Source: Ichthyophis bannanicus (Eukaryota; Chordata; Amphibia; Gymnophiona; Ichthyophiidae). From it: DNA of 64,000 bases. Shown here in pieces: positions 30,882-41,099 of the stretch (its first letter is position 1; each line of letters begins with the position of its first letter). The notes beneath the pieces are model-generated. The model had not been told where the DNA came from. It searched no databases and saw nothing but the letters and a program-made list of their open reading frames with translations. The translations under genes and the position numbers were made by a program. The stretch spans positions 1,673,818,800 to 1,673,882,799 of the forward strand of contig CM066031.1 of the NCBI GenBank assembly GCA_033557465.1, in the 5' to 3' direction.

Positions 30882-30903
30882 TTTCCAGGAAAGGAATTTC
30901 AAG
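30882..30903 (+). repeat. Target duplication of the PLE insertion, right copy
   Basis: Identical to 20886-20907. The host sequence resumes with a gap of about 30 bases (DIRS-B codons for the KPPFEPLATTS region are missing). Confidence 0.75.
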
Positions 30904-31880
30904 TTAATGAGCTGCCCAAGAACCAGATTCAGGTCCCACGCCACTGGAGGTGGCCTAATGGGAGGCTTAGTTAGAAGAAGGCCCCTCATAAATCTCGCTA
31001 TGAGAGGATGAGAGGAAATAGGTTGCCCATTTAAAGGCTTTAAAGAAGCTGAAATAGCACTTAAATGGACTCTTACTGAGTTAGTCTTAAGTCCTGCATT
31101 AGATAAATGCAGGAGATACTCCAGTAATGATTCCAGAGGTATCGCAGAGGGGTGAAGACCCTTTTGCGAACACCATATGGAAAACCTTTTCCACTTGAAA
31201 GCATAAGAGTGTCTTGTAGAAGGTTTCCTGGAAGCACAAAGGACATCCCTTACTTGTTGAGAAAGGTTAAGACCATGAAGGTCTAGGCGCTCAGCAACCA
31301 GGCCCTGAGATGCAGAGAGTGGGGATTGGGATGCCACCACATCCCGTCCTCCTGAGACAGGAGATCTGGAGCAGATCCTAACTCCAGAGATGGAGCTTGA
31401 GAGAGATGCAGGAGCAGAGGGTACCACACCTGCCGTGGCCAATGTGGAGCTATGAGAATCATGTGGCCTCTGTCTCTCTGAAGCTTGAATAGGGTCTTGG
31501 GAAATAGGGGAATGGGTGGAAAGGCATATAGGAAGTCCTGACCCCAATGGAGGAGGAAAGCATCCCTGGCCTGAGAACCCTGAGCTGGAATTCTGGAACA
31601 GAATCGGGGAAGTTTGGCATTCAACGGACTTGCAAAGAGGTCTATGTCCGGAGTTCCCCAAATTTGAAAAATTTTTGCTACCTAGTTTGCATGGAGAGAC
31701 CATTCGTGTGGAAGCAGAACTCGACTGAGTCTGTCTGCCCAAGAGTTTTGAATGCCTGGCAGATACACCACAAGGAGATGAATCTGATGCTCTCTGGCGA
31801 GGGCCCATTGTCACAAAGCTTCGTTGCAAAGCAACAGAGAGCCTGTTTCTCCCTGCTTGTTCAGAAAGAACATAGCATAG
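30904..31880 (-). pseudogene. DIRS-B inverted half: RNase H to start of recombinase
   Basis: Inverse copy of + strand 19190-20200, with long identity. The YR frame reads SSASTRMVSPCKLGSKNFSN, CASRKPSTRHSYAFKWKRF and LKTNSVRVHLSAISASLK; the overlapping frame carries LPRFCSRIPAQGSQARDAF and HWGQDFLYAFPPIPLFP (methylase-like region). It ends near 31870 in FFLNKQGE of RNase H, joined through GCTATG to terminal sequence. RT and gag are missing. Confidence 0.82.
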
Positions 31881-32150
31881 TTACTCACCTGTAACAGGTG
31901 ATCTCACAACCCACCCACCTCCCCTAGGAGTTGTATCTCTCTTTTCTTTTCCTCTCGCTCTCTCTCTTTGTCTCAGCTTTAAAATTCAACTGGAGAGAGG
32001 CAGTTGGGAAAGGCGGGAAGGCAGCACGCAGGCGGTGGGATGCTCCCAAAAGCTTTCTAATTGGACACTGGGGAGCGTTCCCACACAGGCTCTGTGGTAC
32101 AGACAATACCCCATATGTGAAAACTACATTCCTGCTTGTTCCTGGAGATT
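31881..32150 (-). repeat. DIRS-B terminal region
   Basis: Contains GCATAGTTACTCACCTGTAA, a GA/CT-rich spacer (31930-31980), and an ITR related to DIRS-D (GAGAGGCAGTTGGGAAAGGC) ending CTTGTTCCTGGAGAT. The order differs from an intact element, so this end is rearranged. Confidence 0.65.
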
Positions 32151-32159
32151 AGTTTTTCC

Positions 32160-32404
32160 TGCAACTCCAACCTCTTTTTATTGGTTTTAGGAGTCATGGT
32201 CTGGCACAGGTTGCAGGAGGTGCTGTCATAGTTCAGACCTAGGCAGTGCAGCAAGCAGTCATGGGTGTTGGTGACTGATATGGTTTGACTGCAACAGTCA
32301 CACTTTTTTAACCCATGGGGGACATGGTGGGGAACACCCAGACGGGGTCGACGACACCCGGGCGAAAAAGGGTGCAAATACCAGTCAAGGCAAGCCTCGA
32401 TCAA
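32160..32404 (-). pseudogene. DIRS-C gag N-terminal zinc motif
   Basis: Encodes HGLKKCDCCSQTISVTNTHD, CLLHCLGLNYDSTSC and NLCQTM, the same Cys/His layout as gag of DIRS-A and DIRS-E. It is cut off after ELQEKLI by DIRS-B at 32150. The rest of gag is deleted. Confidence 0.8.
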
Positions 32405-32571
32405 AAAAAGTCAAAAAGGCTGAGAACAGCACAGGTGATGGTGACGGCACCAGCCCGAGGCGGGAAGAGGAACCAGTACACAAACCGGGAAACTAACTAT
32501 TTTAAGGATAATGAGCAAGGATTTTTCTGGGGAAACAGGACAGACGTCTGTTGGGCTCCATGGAAAAAAAG

Positions 32572-32707
32572 GAGTCTGAGCAAGATGGCACCCTTGGGCA
32601 GGAAGGGGACCACACATGCATGGTAGCGTGTCTCAAAGGCTTTCATTGAAAGCTGGAGAAATGCTCCGCGCGGTTTCCAACAGCACCATCACCCATATGT
32701 GAGGACT
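32572..32707 (-). repeat. DIRS-C right inverted terminal repeat
   Basis: Degraded partner of 15272-15410, ending in CACCCATATGTGAGGACT. Confidence 0.75.
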
Positions 32708-32732
32708 GACTTCCTGCTTGTTCTTGGGAGAA

Positions 32733-32913
32733 TTCTTTTTTTCTCAGAAACTGCTACATCTAAGCTGCACAGATCTTTTTTTGTGTTGTGTACCTTTGAA
32801 CGCGCTATTAAAATATTATGACATACAGTTGGAATATTTCCAATTATTTCTCAAGATATTGTACATGATATACCTAAAATGAAAGAGTGCTAATAATGTT
32901 GACCACAACTGTA
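32733..32913 (+). mobile_element. Tc1/mariner transposon, 3' end with terminal inverted repeat
   Basis: Non-coding 3' end. The last bases AATAATGTTGACCACAACTG plus TA are the inverse of 1031-1053, with a few mismatches further in. DIRS-0 gag codons follow at once at 32914. Confidence 0.82.
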
Positions 32914-33039
32914 CCGTCCGCTGTAGGATAGCCGCCGCTGCCATGTCAAACTGGCTCCTCAGTAAGGAATCTACCTTGCAGTCCAGAACATCTTTTAAGA
33001 CCAATCTGTCTGTCACAAGAATGGTGGTCCATCTGGTAA
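32914..33039 (-). pseudogene. DIRS-0 gag fragment (middle)
   Basis: Minus-strand frame TRWTTILVTDRLVLKDVLDC, then KVDSLLRSQFDMAAAAILQR, the conserved gag core (DIRS-alpha has PVEGSTALKDAQDGKLDTLL). It sits exactly between the Tc1 3' TIR and DIRS-E, and links to 772-1030 (left) and 48316-48466 (right). Confidence 0.8.
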
Positions 33040-33088
33040 AGCGTAGTTACTCACCTGTAACAGGTGTTCTCCGGGGACAGCAGGAATC

Positions 33089-33224
33089 AGTCCTCACATA
33101 TAGGTGACATCAGCACTGATGGAGCCCGCGCGGAGCAAATCCCCAGCTTTCAAAGAAAGCCTTTGGTATTGCTACCACGCATGTGTGGTCCCCTTCCCGC
33201 CCAAGGGTGCCATCTTGCTCTGTC
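33089..33224 (+). repeat. DIRS-E left inverted terminal repeat
   Basis: Pairs with 48157-48290 with scattered mismatches. Confidence 0.82.
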
Positions 33225-33297
33225 AGATGACATAGCTAAAAGACGGCAAAAACAAAGATGGTACAACTGCAACTCCAAGGGGAGGAGGGAGGGTTGT

Positions 33298-33398
33298 GAG
33301 GACTGATTCCAGCTGTCCCCGGAGAACACCTGTTACAGGTGAGTAACTACGCTTTCTCCGGGAACAAGCAGGAAGTCAATCCTCACATATGGGACTCC
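33298..33398 (+). repeat. DIRS-E internal complementary region
   Basis: ACACCTGTTACAGGTGAGTA followed by TTTCTCCGGGAACAAGCAGG: inverses of the left and right termini joined. Confidence 0.85.
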
Positions 33399-33617
33399 CC
33401 AGCTACAGGCTACCAAAAACCCATAGCAAAAATAGAGCTCCCTCGTGGGGAGCCACAAGCAGCAGCAATAGAGTCCGTATAGACAGACCAACAGGACCCC
33501 CGTTGTGTCCGATGAAACCAGCACTCAGGTAGCCTGAAAACAGAAGAGTCAGAGGGTAGGAGTTGCCTAGACCCCGAAAAGGTTATGGAGCACGGCCTGG
33601 CCGAAGGCACGGTCCCG

Positions 33618-34600
33618 TCAGGACTCTCTATCCAGGCAGTAATGAGAGGCGAAGGTATGAACGGATGACCAGGTGGCGGCCCGGCAGATGTCTGCTAGCG
33701 GGACCGAACGCAGATTGGCTACTGAGGTTGCCATAGCCCTAACACGGTGCGCCGTGATCCGGCCTTCCAACGTAAGCCTCACCTCCTCATAGGCCAGGGC
33801 AATACAGTCCACCACCCATGTGGACAGCATACGCTTGGACACCGCCTCCCCCAGCCTACTGTGGTCGTAGGAAATGAAAAACTGAGAGACATTTCGGTGG
33901 CCTTGAGTGCGTTGTATATAGAAAGACAAGATACTCTTACAGTCCAAGTTATGGAGGACTGTTTCTACTCGACTGGTGTGCAGTCTGGGAAAGAAAGTAG
34001 GAAGTACCATCTCCTGATTGAGGTGGAAGGAGGACACACCTTCGGAAGGAATTTAAGGTGTAAAACCTGGTGTAAGGCGCTACAGCCACCAAGGCCTGGA
34101 GCTCGCTTACCCTGTGGGCAGAAGTGAGCACGACCAGGAAAACCACATTCCAGGAGAGGTAACAAAGGTGGCAAGTAGCCAGGGGCTCGAATGGTGGCCA
34201 GGTAAGCTGCCCCAGCACCTCACTGAGATCCCATTCAGTCACTGGGGGGCGAACCGGGGACTTAGACAGGAGCAGGCCCTGTAGGAAGTGGGACACCACT
34301 GGGTGGGCTGAGAGGGGCTTCCCATCTACCTGGTAGTGGTTCGCTGCTAGGACACTGAGGTGTACCCTAACAAAAATAGACTTGAGCCCTGAATAAGAGA
34401 GGTGGAGCAGGTATTGCAACACCATGACCACCGGGCAAGAGAATGGGTCGGCTCCCCGCTCAGTGCCCCAGAGTGAGAAACTGCGCCACTTAAAGGCATA
34501 GGCCCATCTGGTAGACAGCTTGCATGAGGCCAGCAGAACATCTTCCACCTCTCTAGGGAGGTGGAGTGGGGCTAGAGTCACCCTCTCAGCAGCCATGCCA
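33618..34600 (-). pseudogene. DIRS-E tyrosine recombinase
   Basis: N-terminal part (33949-34600): CKLSTRWAYAFKWRSF, VRVHLSVLAANHYQ, LTSAHRVSELQALV, where the first catalytic Arg pair reads HR instead of RR. C-terminal part (33618-34037): VVDCIALAYEEVRLTLEGRI, TAHRVRAMATS (HRVR box), ICRAATWSSVHTFASHYCLD (Trp and Tyr). A frameshift at about 34035 separates them, with loss of the KNRVVLRTHP segment. Inactive, though most catalytic residues remain. Confidence 0.85.
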
Positions 34601-35488
34601 TCAGCGAAAGGGAGCCGAGGTTGGGTTGCAGGAGAGAGCCCTCCTCCTGGGACAGGAGTTGGGGTGGACCCCAGAGTTATGGGGTCCTCCACCGCCAGTT
34701 GCAGCAGCAGTGGAAACCATGGTTGCCTGGGCCATCTTGGAGCTAAGATGACCAAGGCCCTGTCGTGGAGAGTCTTGAACAGAGTCCTGGCAATCAGTGG
34801 CATTGAAGGGAAGGCGTACAGAAGTCCCTCTGACCATGAGACCAGGAAAGCATCAGTGGCCACCCTGGCGGGGTGAGGCTGCCGAGAGCAGAAGTGGGAC
34901 AAGTGGTGATTGTCTGGGCTTGCAAATAGGTCCATCACTGGTCCCCTCCCAGGTCTGGAAAAGCTTGCTGGCTACCCCTGGATCCAGCTGCCACTTGTGC
35001 GGCTGGAGAATCCTGCTGAGTCTGTCGGCCAGCAAGTTGTCTTGGCCTGGCAGGTACACTTCTCTGAGGATGCCGTTGGCTTGCATAAGAGCACAGATCT
35101 AGGGCTTCCTGACAGAGGACATGGGACCCCGTGCCTCCCTGCTTGTTCACATAGAGCATGGCCACCTGGTTGTCCGTCTGGACTAGGACTGACCAGTGGC
35201 CCAGGCGATGATGAAAAGCCTTCAAGGAGAGATGAATGGCTCGCAGTTCCAGAAGGTTGATTTGCTGAGCACTCTCGTCCAGGGACCAAGTGCCCTGGGT
35301 GCGGTAGCCCTCACAATGGGCTCCTCAGCCCAGCAAGAAGGCATCCGTGGTGAGGATCCTCGAGTGGTTGGGGTCTGGAAAGGCATGCCCGCTTGCAGGT
35401 GTTGGGGCGACTGCCACCAGACCAAGGACTTGCCAACTGGCAGGTCACTCGGACTCTGTCCTGGAGGTGGCCCATGGCCTGGGACCAT
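34601..35488 (-). pseudogene. DIRS-E RNase H and methylase-like region
   Basis: RNase H pieces with LGHWSVLVQTDNQVAMLYVN (Asp), YLPGQDNLLADRLSRILQPH, then DLFASPDNHHLSHFCSRQPH, FLVSWSEGLLYAFPSMPLIA and VILAPRWPRQPWFPLL of the methylase-like region. The frame changes twice (about 34938 and 35225). Same arrangement as DIRS-A. Confidence 0.82.
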
Positions 35489-36540
35489 TAGTCATGGAGG
35501 CACCACTGTGCTGTTCGCATGTGGAGATGGGCATCTGGAGTGACGTGGATCGTGGAGGCCATGTGCCTGAGAAGGCACAGATGTCTGGCTGGCACCGGGG
35601 TACGGTGCTGCATGTCCTGGGCCAGAGACATGAGCCTGGCTGCCCGGTTCGCAGGCAAGAAGGCTTTTGATAGAAGGGTGTCGATTCTTGCCCCATGGAA
35701 CTCCAGCCCTTGCGTCAGGCAAAGGTTTGACTTGGGGTAGTTTATAACGAAACCTAAGTGTTTCAGAACCTGGGTGGTGCATGCAGTGGCCTGCTGCACC
35801 TCGGGGGCTATGGTGCCCTTGATGAGCTAGTTGTCGAGGTAAGGGAAAACAAATATCCCCTGGAGCCTGAGAAAGGCGGCGACCACTGCCAGACACTTTG
35901 TGAATACCCTGGGGGTTGAGGCTAGGCCGAAGGGTAGCACCCTGTATTGGAAATGATTGCCTCCTACCACAAAGCATAAGTATTGTCTGTAGTTTGGATG
36001 TATTAGGATGTGTGTATAGGCATCCTTGAGGTCTAAGGAGCATAGCTAGTCTCTCTGCCGGAGGTAGGGCAGCAATGTTCCAAGGGAGAGCATCTTGAAC
36101 TTCTCCCCCACCAGGAATCTGTTGAGGTTGCGCAGGTCGAGGATGGGCCTTAGGCCCCCTGTCCTCTTTGGCATGAGGAAGTACCTGGAGTAGAATCCCT
36201 TGCACTTGAGGTGATGGGGCACCGGTTTCACTGCTCGGTCCTTGAGAAGCCCTGCCAACTCCTTCAGGAGAAAGTCCCGGTGGAGGGGAGACCTGAGGGA
36301 CTCTCCCGGAAAGTAGTGTGGAGGTGTTTGACTGAGGTGGAGGAGGTAACCCTCCTTGATCACCCTTAGTGCCCAGGAGTCAGTGGTTATAGCTTTCCAC
36401 CCGTGGGCATAAAGGGTGAGGCGACCTCCTGTAGGGTGCTGATCTCTGTGTGGGAGAGGAGCTATGCTGAAGGAGTCAAAAGCTTCTTCCTGGCTGGGCT
36501 GGAGCCTGGGGCTTGGGAGCCTTCTGCTTACGCAGGCCAT
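35488..36540 (-). pseudogene. DIRS-E reverse transcriptase
   Basis: N-terminal frame (36046-36540): GFYSRYFLMPKRTGGLRPIL, and a stop after LLPYLRQRD where the intact family has GDWLCSLDLKDAYT. The rest is in other frames: the DD box region lies at about 35825-35850 but its Trp codon is TAG (GATGAGCTAGTTGTCGAGG), and LGFVINYPKSNLC plus LEFHGARIDTL at 35660-35740. Several nonsense changes, so inactive. Confidence 0.82.
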
Positions 36541-36661
36541 GCCCTTGTCCCTTGGCCTGCTGCCCTTGCTGGGGAGCCAGGGAGGCCTGGTAAGGTGGGT
36601 AGTTTCAGTAAGCAGTGGACTTCCTTGGGTAAAAGGGCTTTTTACCTGAACCCTGAACCTG
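36541..36661 (-). pseudogene. DIRS-E gag C-terminal tail
   Basis: Minus-strand text KKPFYPRKSTAY and QQGQQAKGQGHGLRKQKAP, the basic gag tail, interrupted at about 36662 by the L2-1 5' UTR. The upstream residues resume at 46138. Confidence 0.75.
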
Positions 36662-36662
36662 G

Positions 36663-36946
36663 CTGCCTGGGACTGCTCACATCTCCCCTCCTCTGCTCCT
36701 GCCCAATCGGGGCAGTGGGAGCCCGATTAAGCACCTGCCCAATCGGGGCAGTGGGAGCCGGCAGTAGCGGGGATAAAAGCGGCGTCCCTGCACAAGGAAC
36801 GCCGCTGCCTGGGACTGCTCACATCTCCCCTCCTCTGCTCCTGCCCAATCGGGGCAGTGGGAGCCCGATTAAGCTCCTGCCCAATCGGGGCAGTGGGAGA
36901 CGGCAGTAGCGGGGATAAAAGCGGTGTCCCTGCAAGGCGCGCGGCA
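36663..36946 (+). promoter_or_regulatory. L2-1 tandem 5' UTR units, probable promoter
   Basis: Two 142 bp units starting at 36663 and 36805 (CTGCCTGGGACTGCTCACAT). Each has two CTGCCCAATCGGGGCAGTG blocks with a CCAAT box, and one GGATAAAAGC TATA-like box (36771 and 36914) 10-15 bases before a GTCCCTGCA. Monomer arrays of this sort act as promoters in some mammalian L1 families; the role here is inferred. Confidence 0.6.
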
Positions 36947-37369
36947 CGGAGGCGCTTACAAAAGAACTGACCAGCCAACCGCTCTTCACCAACTGGATCT
37001 TATCAACAAAACCGGCAAAAGGAACACTCAAACAACCTCCGCAGATATTAAACAACACCGCGACCTACCACAGCAGCAACGGGATAACAACAGCAACAAA
37101 GACCTCACCACCCCAAGGTATCAACTCCACAACCCAACCTACTCCCAAAATACCAGCTACTCACACAAACTATGCCACCTTTCCTAGCCCCCATCTACCT
37201 CCTTACCCCCCTCCTAACCCTCTACCCCCCCTCTCATTGACCACACTCAATAACCTGCCTTGGCCAACCGCACCCACAGCACAACCCGCACACACACATA
37301 ATACAAAACAGGACCTCCCCCACACTCAGCACACACAAGTCCACATCCCCAACCCTACGACCCACACCA
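36947..37369 (+). other. L2-1 leader before the endonuclease
   Basis: C/A-rich sequence, partly open (36924-37187, 87 codons, Asn/Gln/Thr-rich), without a recognisable domain. It could be a small ORF1 or the start of ORF2. Confidence 0.4.
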
Positions 37370-37760
37370 CATCAACATCACACTTATCAACGCCCGATCT
37401 GTCAGAAACAAATACCACATGCTCCGAGACCTTATCACACATAAGCAGATAGACCTCCTATGTGTGACAGAAACCCGGCTAACAGATACTGACACGGTAC
37501 TAATGAATCAACTAACCGCAGAAGACTATACCCTACATCACTGCTCACGGACACACACCAAAGGAGGTGGGGTAGCCATCATCGCTAAAACCAACTTTCA
37601 CCTCAGAATCCTTTCATCAGAATCCACGAATGAAGCTGACCTCCTCACCCTCACCAATAAACACCTCTCAATATGCCTAATCTACCGAGCTCCTACCAAG
37701 ACCACTAACCTACCAAGGATACTACAATTCATATCAGAAAGCACCTGTTCAACAAAGGAA
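37370..37760 (+). pseudogene. L2-1 endonuclease, N-terminal part
   Basis: Apurinic/apyrimidinic-type endonuclease: LINARSVRNKYHMLRDLI, then IDLLCVTETRLTDTD (catalytic Glu), DYTLHHCSRTHTKGGGVAI and ICLIYRAPTKTT. It ends at STKE, where DIRS-A2 begins. The continuation at 43510 starts QIILGDFNLPSL, in frame when joined. Confidence 0.9.
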
Positions 37761-37809
37761 AGCGTAGTTACTCACCTGTAACAGGTGTTCTCCAGGAGCA
37801 GCAGGAATC

Positions 37810-37948
37810 AGTCCTCACATATGGGTGACGTCGGCGCCGACGGAGCCCTCGCGGAGCAATTTTCCCCAGCTTTCAAAGAAAGCCTTTGGGAATTGCAGCG
37901 CGCATGCGCGGTCCCCTTCCCGCCCAAAGGTGCCATCTTGGCCAGTCT
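37810..37948 (+). repeat. DIRS-A2 left inverted terminal repeat
   Basis: 139 bp, inverse of 43347-43485, with the NRF1-like motif at 37899-37910. Confidence 0.92.
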
Positions 37949-38031
37949 GATGACATAGCAAAAAGACAGCAAAAAAAATTGCAAAAACTAAATCATATGA
38001 TTGCAACTCCAAGGGGAGGAGGGAGGGTTGT

Positions 38032-38127
38032 GAGGACTGATTCCTGCTGCTCCTGGAGAACACCTGTTACAGGTGAGTAACTACGCTTTCTCCAGGACCA
38101 AGCAGGAAGTCAGTCCTCACATATGGG
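38032..38127 (+). repeat. DIRS-A2 internal complementary region
   Basis: Inverse of the left terminus (to 38087) fused to the inverse of the right terminus (38088-38127), as in DIRS-A1. Confidence 0.92.
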
Positions 38128-38264
38128 ACTCCCCAGCTTAAGGCTACCGGAGACCCTAAGCACAAAAATGAGCTCCCTCTAGCTCAGCAGCACAGAAGGA
38201 AGGAATCTTCTCTGATTAATCTCCAACCGGTAGCCCAACATCCGGGATGGAGGGTAGGAGTTGC

Positions 38265-41099
38265 CTAAACCTCGAAGAGATTACGGAGGAATGCCTGTCC
38301 GAAAGCACTGTCCCTGCGGGACTCCCTCTCGAGGCAGTAGTGGGCCGCAAAAGTCTGGCTCGAAGACCAAGTAGCGGCCCGGCAGATGTCTGCCAATGGA
38401 ACAGAGCGGAGGTAAGCCACTGACGCAGCCTTCGCCCGAACCCGATGAGCAGTGACTCGACTCTCCAACGAGAGGCCTGCCGCCGCATAAGTCCAAGCGA
38501 TACAGTCAGCTACCCAGATGGACAGAGTATGCTTGGAGACAGGGAGCCCTAATTTATTAGGGTCGTAAGACAGGAAAAGCTGAGCCGTCTTACGGTGCTC
38601 CCGCGTACGATCGAGGTAGAAGTTCAGCGCCCTCCTACAGTCCAGGGTATGCAGGACCATTTCAGCTCGGCTGCAGTGTGGCCTGGGAAAGAAGGTTGGA
38701 AGTACCACCTCCTGATTGATGTGAAAAGGGGAGACCACCTTCGGAAGAAACTTAGGATGAGTCCGCAGGACTACCCTATTCTTTTAGAACCGAGTGTAGG
38801 GAGGATCAGACACCAGGGCCTGCAGCTCACTAACGCGTCTAGCGGAAGTGAGGGCTACCAGGAATAAGGTTTTCCAAGAGAGAAAACGAAGAGGACAGGT
38901 AGCCATGGGTTCAAAAGGCGGGCAGGTGATCCGCTGTAAAACCACGTTCAGGTCCCAGTCAGGGGCTGGGGGGCGCAATGGTGGTTTGAGGAGAAGAAGG
39001 CCCCGGGAGAACCGAGCCACGAGGGGGTGGCCGGAAAGAGGCCTGCCTTCCACTGGCACATGATGTGTGGAAATAGCACTGAGGTGAACCTTGACCGAGT
39101 TGGACTTGAGCCCAAGATTGGAGAGGGAAAGCAAGTACTGCAAGACCACCGACACCGAGCAGGAGAAGGGATCTTGAGACTGTTGAGTACACCAGTTGGA
39201 AAAGCGACGCCATTTAAGGGCGTAGGATTTCCGGGTAGAGGGTCGCCTGGAAGCCAGCACGACTTCCTCCACCTCCGGAGGCAACAGGAGGGGAGCAAGG
39301 ACTACCCTTTCAGCAGCCAGGCCATCAGATGAAGAGATCTGAGGTTGGGGTGTAGGAGCGACCCCTGATCCTGGGTCAGGAGATCGGGTTGAAACCCCAG
39401 AGGCAACGGGGTATCCACCGCCAGCTGCATCAGAAGCGGGAACCACGGTTGCCTGGGCCACCGGGGGGCGATCAGGATCACGGAGGCCTTGTCTTGGAGA
39501 ACGTTGAAAAGAGTTCGAGACACCAGCGGCATGGGAGGAAAGGCATACAGAAGGCCCGTGGACCATGAGAGCAGAAAAGCATCCGCCGCTACTCGGAGGG
39601 GATGCGGTTCCCGAGAGCAGAATCGAGGAAGTTGCCTGTTCAGAGGACTGGCAAAGAGATCCAGTGTGGGGAGGCCCCACCGTAGGAAGATCCGGAGGAT
39701 TCTGCTCAGTTTGTCTGCCAGGTGGTTTTCTTGACCTGGGAGATAGACAGCTTTGAGGAGGATTCCCTGGCTGACGGCCCAAGCGCAGAGCTTTTGTGCT
39801 TCCCGGCAGAGAAGGAAGGAGCCCGTGCCCCCCTGCTTGTTCACGTAGAACATAGCAACTTGATTGTCCGTCTGGACCAGCACAGACTGGTGAGACGTGA
39901 GGTGGGAGAAGGCTTTCAGAGCCAGGCGAATGGCCCTGAGCTCCAGGAAGTTGATCTGCTGGGCAGATTCCCACGGGGTCCAGAAACCCTGAGTACATGA
40001 CCCCTGGCAATGTGCTCCTCAACCCAGGAGAGAAGCGTCGGTCGTCAGAACCTGGACCGGCGGAGGAGACTGTAAAAGCATTCCGAGCACTAGGTTGGGT
40101 AGATGAAGCCACCATCGTAGAGAAGAGACTAGCGGGCTGGAGATGTGTACCGAGTCCGCCAGTCTCCCCAAGGCCTGACGCCATTGAGAGCGAAGGCACC
40201 ACTGAGCTGGCCGCATGTTCAGGCGGGCATTGGGGGTCACATGGACCGTGGACGCCATATGGCCGAGCAGTTTCAGGAAGAGCCGGGCCGAGACCCGGGG
40301 ATGGCTGCGAAAAAGGCTGGCGAGAGCCATGAGCCGGTGAGCCCTGTCGAGCGGCAGAAACGCCCGCGCCTGAAGCGTGTCCAGTCTGGCGCCGATGAAC
40401 TCGAGGTCCTGAGAGGGGAGCAAAGTGGACTTTTCGAAGTTTATGACAAAGCCCAAGTACTGGAGCAGAGTTACAGTACGTTTCGTGGCGTGAGTGGCCT
40501 CCGTGGCGGACGGAGCCCTGATAAGCCAGTCGTCCAGGTAAGGAAAGACGAAGAGGCCTTGAAGCCGGAGATAAGCCGCTACCACTGCGAGACATTTTGT
40601 GAAGACTCGTGGTGCGGAGGATAGGCCAAAGGGCAGTACTCTGTATTGGTAGTGATTGCCCGCCACCACAAACCTTAGGTATTGTCAGTGGCTGGGGTGG
40701 ATGAGGATGTGAGTGTAGGCATCCTTTAGATCCAAGGAGCATAGCCAATCTCCCTGCCGGAGGTAGGGCAGCAGGATTCCAAGGGTAAGCATCTTGAACT
40801 TTTCCCTCTCCAGGAACTTGTTGAGGTTCCGCAAGTCCAGGATGGGTCTGAGGCCTCCAGTCTGCTTCGGTACCAGGAAGTACCGGGAATAAAACCCGTG
40901 ACCCCTCAGGTGGTGGGGCACCGGTTCCACTGCCTGTTCCCGAATAAGACTTGCCAACTCCTGAAGGAGTAAGTCCCGGTGAAGAGGGGGTCGCAGAGGC
41001 TCCCCTGGAAAGTAGGGAGGAGGTACCTGGTGGAAGTGCAGAAGATAGCCCTCTCGGACTATGTGGAGCACCCAGGCATCTGACGTGATGTTGGACCAC
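38265..41099 (-). pseudogene. DIRS-A2 tyrosine recombinase frame with one stop
   Basis: 771 codons open from 41099 to 38784, then one TAA where DIRS-A1 has a Tyr codon (TRFYKNRVVL), then open to 38265. The first ~500 codons overlap RT and RNase H in another frame and are Ser/Pro/Gly-rich. Recombinase motifs: ASRRPSTRKSYALKWRRF, TSARRVSELQALV, TAHRVRAKAAS, ATWSSSQTFAAHYCLE. All catalytic residues remain on either side of the stop. The copy would be revived by one base, so the damage is recent. Confidence 0.9.
39302..40018 (-). pseudogene. DIRS-A2 RNase H and methylase-like region
   Basis: After the stop at 40019 (TGA in place of the Trp codon of LLGWGAHC) the frame goes on through LELRAIRLALKAF-like text, VQTDNQVAMFYVNKQGGTGS, LPGQENHLADKLSRILRIFL, LDLFASPLNRQLPRFCSREP and LLYAFPPMPLVSRTL. 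Compared with A1, about 30 bases around QPHEWRLDPLVVQ are deleted. The methylase-like part looks open. Confidence 0.85.

Larger units (their letters stand above)
18108..32150. mobile_element. DIRS-B: fold-back, rearranged DIRS retroelement
   Basis: Has a + strand half (18108-20335: end junction, RT, RNase H, start of YR) joined directly to a minus-strand half (20336-20924 and 30904-32150: end of YR, RNase H, then terminal sequences). The two halves share about 1.1 kb as an inverted repeat at roughly 97% identity. A PLE (20925-30881) split the minus half later. Gag is absent from both halves. Its ends belong to the family of DIRS-D (CTATCTCCAGGAACAAGCAG). It could be one aberrant insertion or two copies. 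Confidence 0.65.
15225..32732 (-). mobile_element. DIRS-C: DIRS retroelement split by DIRS-B
   Basis: Minus-strand element in the Tc1 3' region. Left end AGCGCAGTTACTCATCTG at 15225, ICR at 15487-15580, YR, RNase H and RT from 15713 to 18107, then a long DIRS-B insertion (18108-32150), then the gag N-terminus and right ITR to 32732. About 2 kb of gag and the RT start are missing at the DIRS-B site, so that insertion went with a deletion. Related to DIRS-A and DIRS-E, but older than A. Confidence 0.78.

Noticed and set aside
32560..32620. Host gene start at ATGGCACCC-type sequence
   Set aside because: It is part of the DIRS ITR (CAAGATGGCACC), repeated at every right end.
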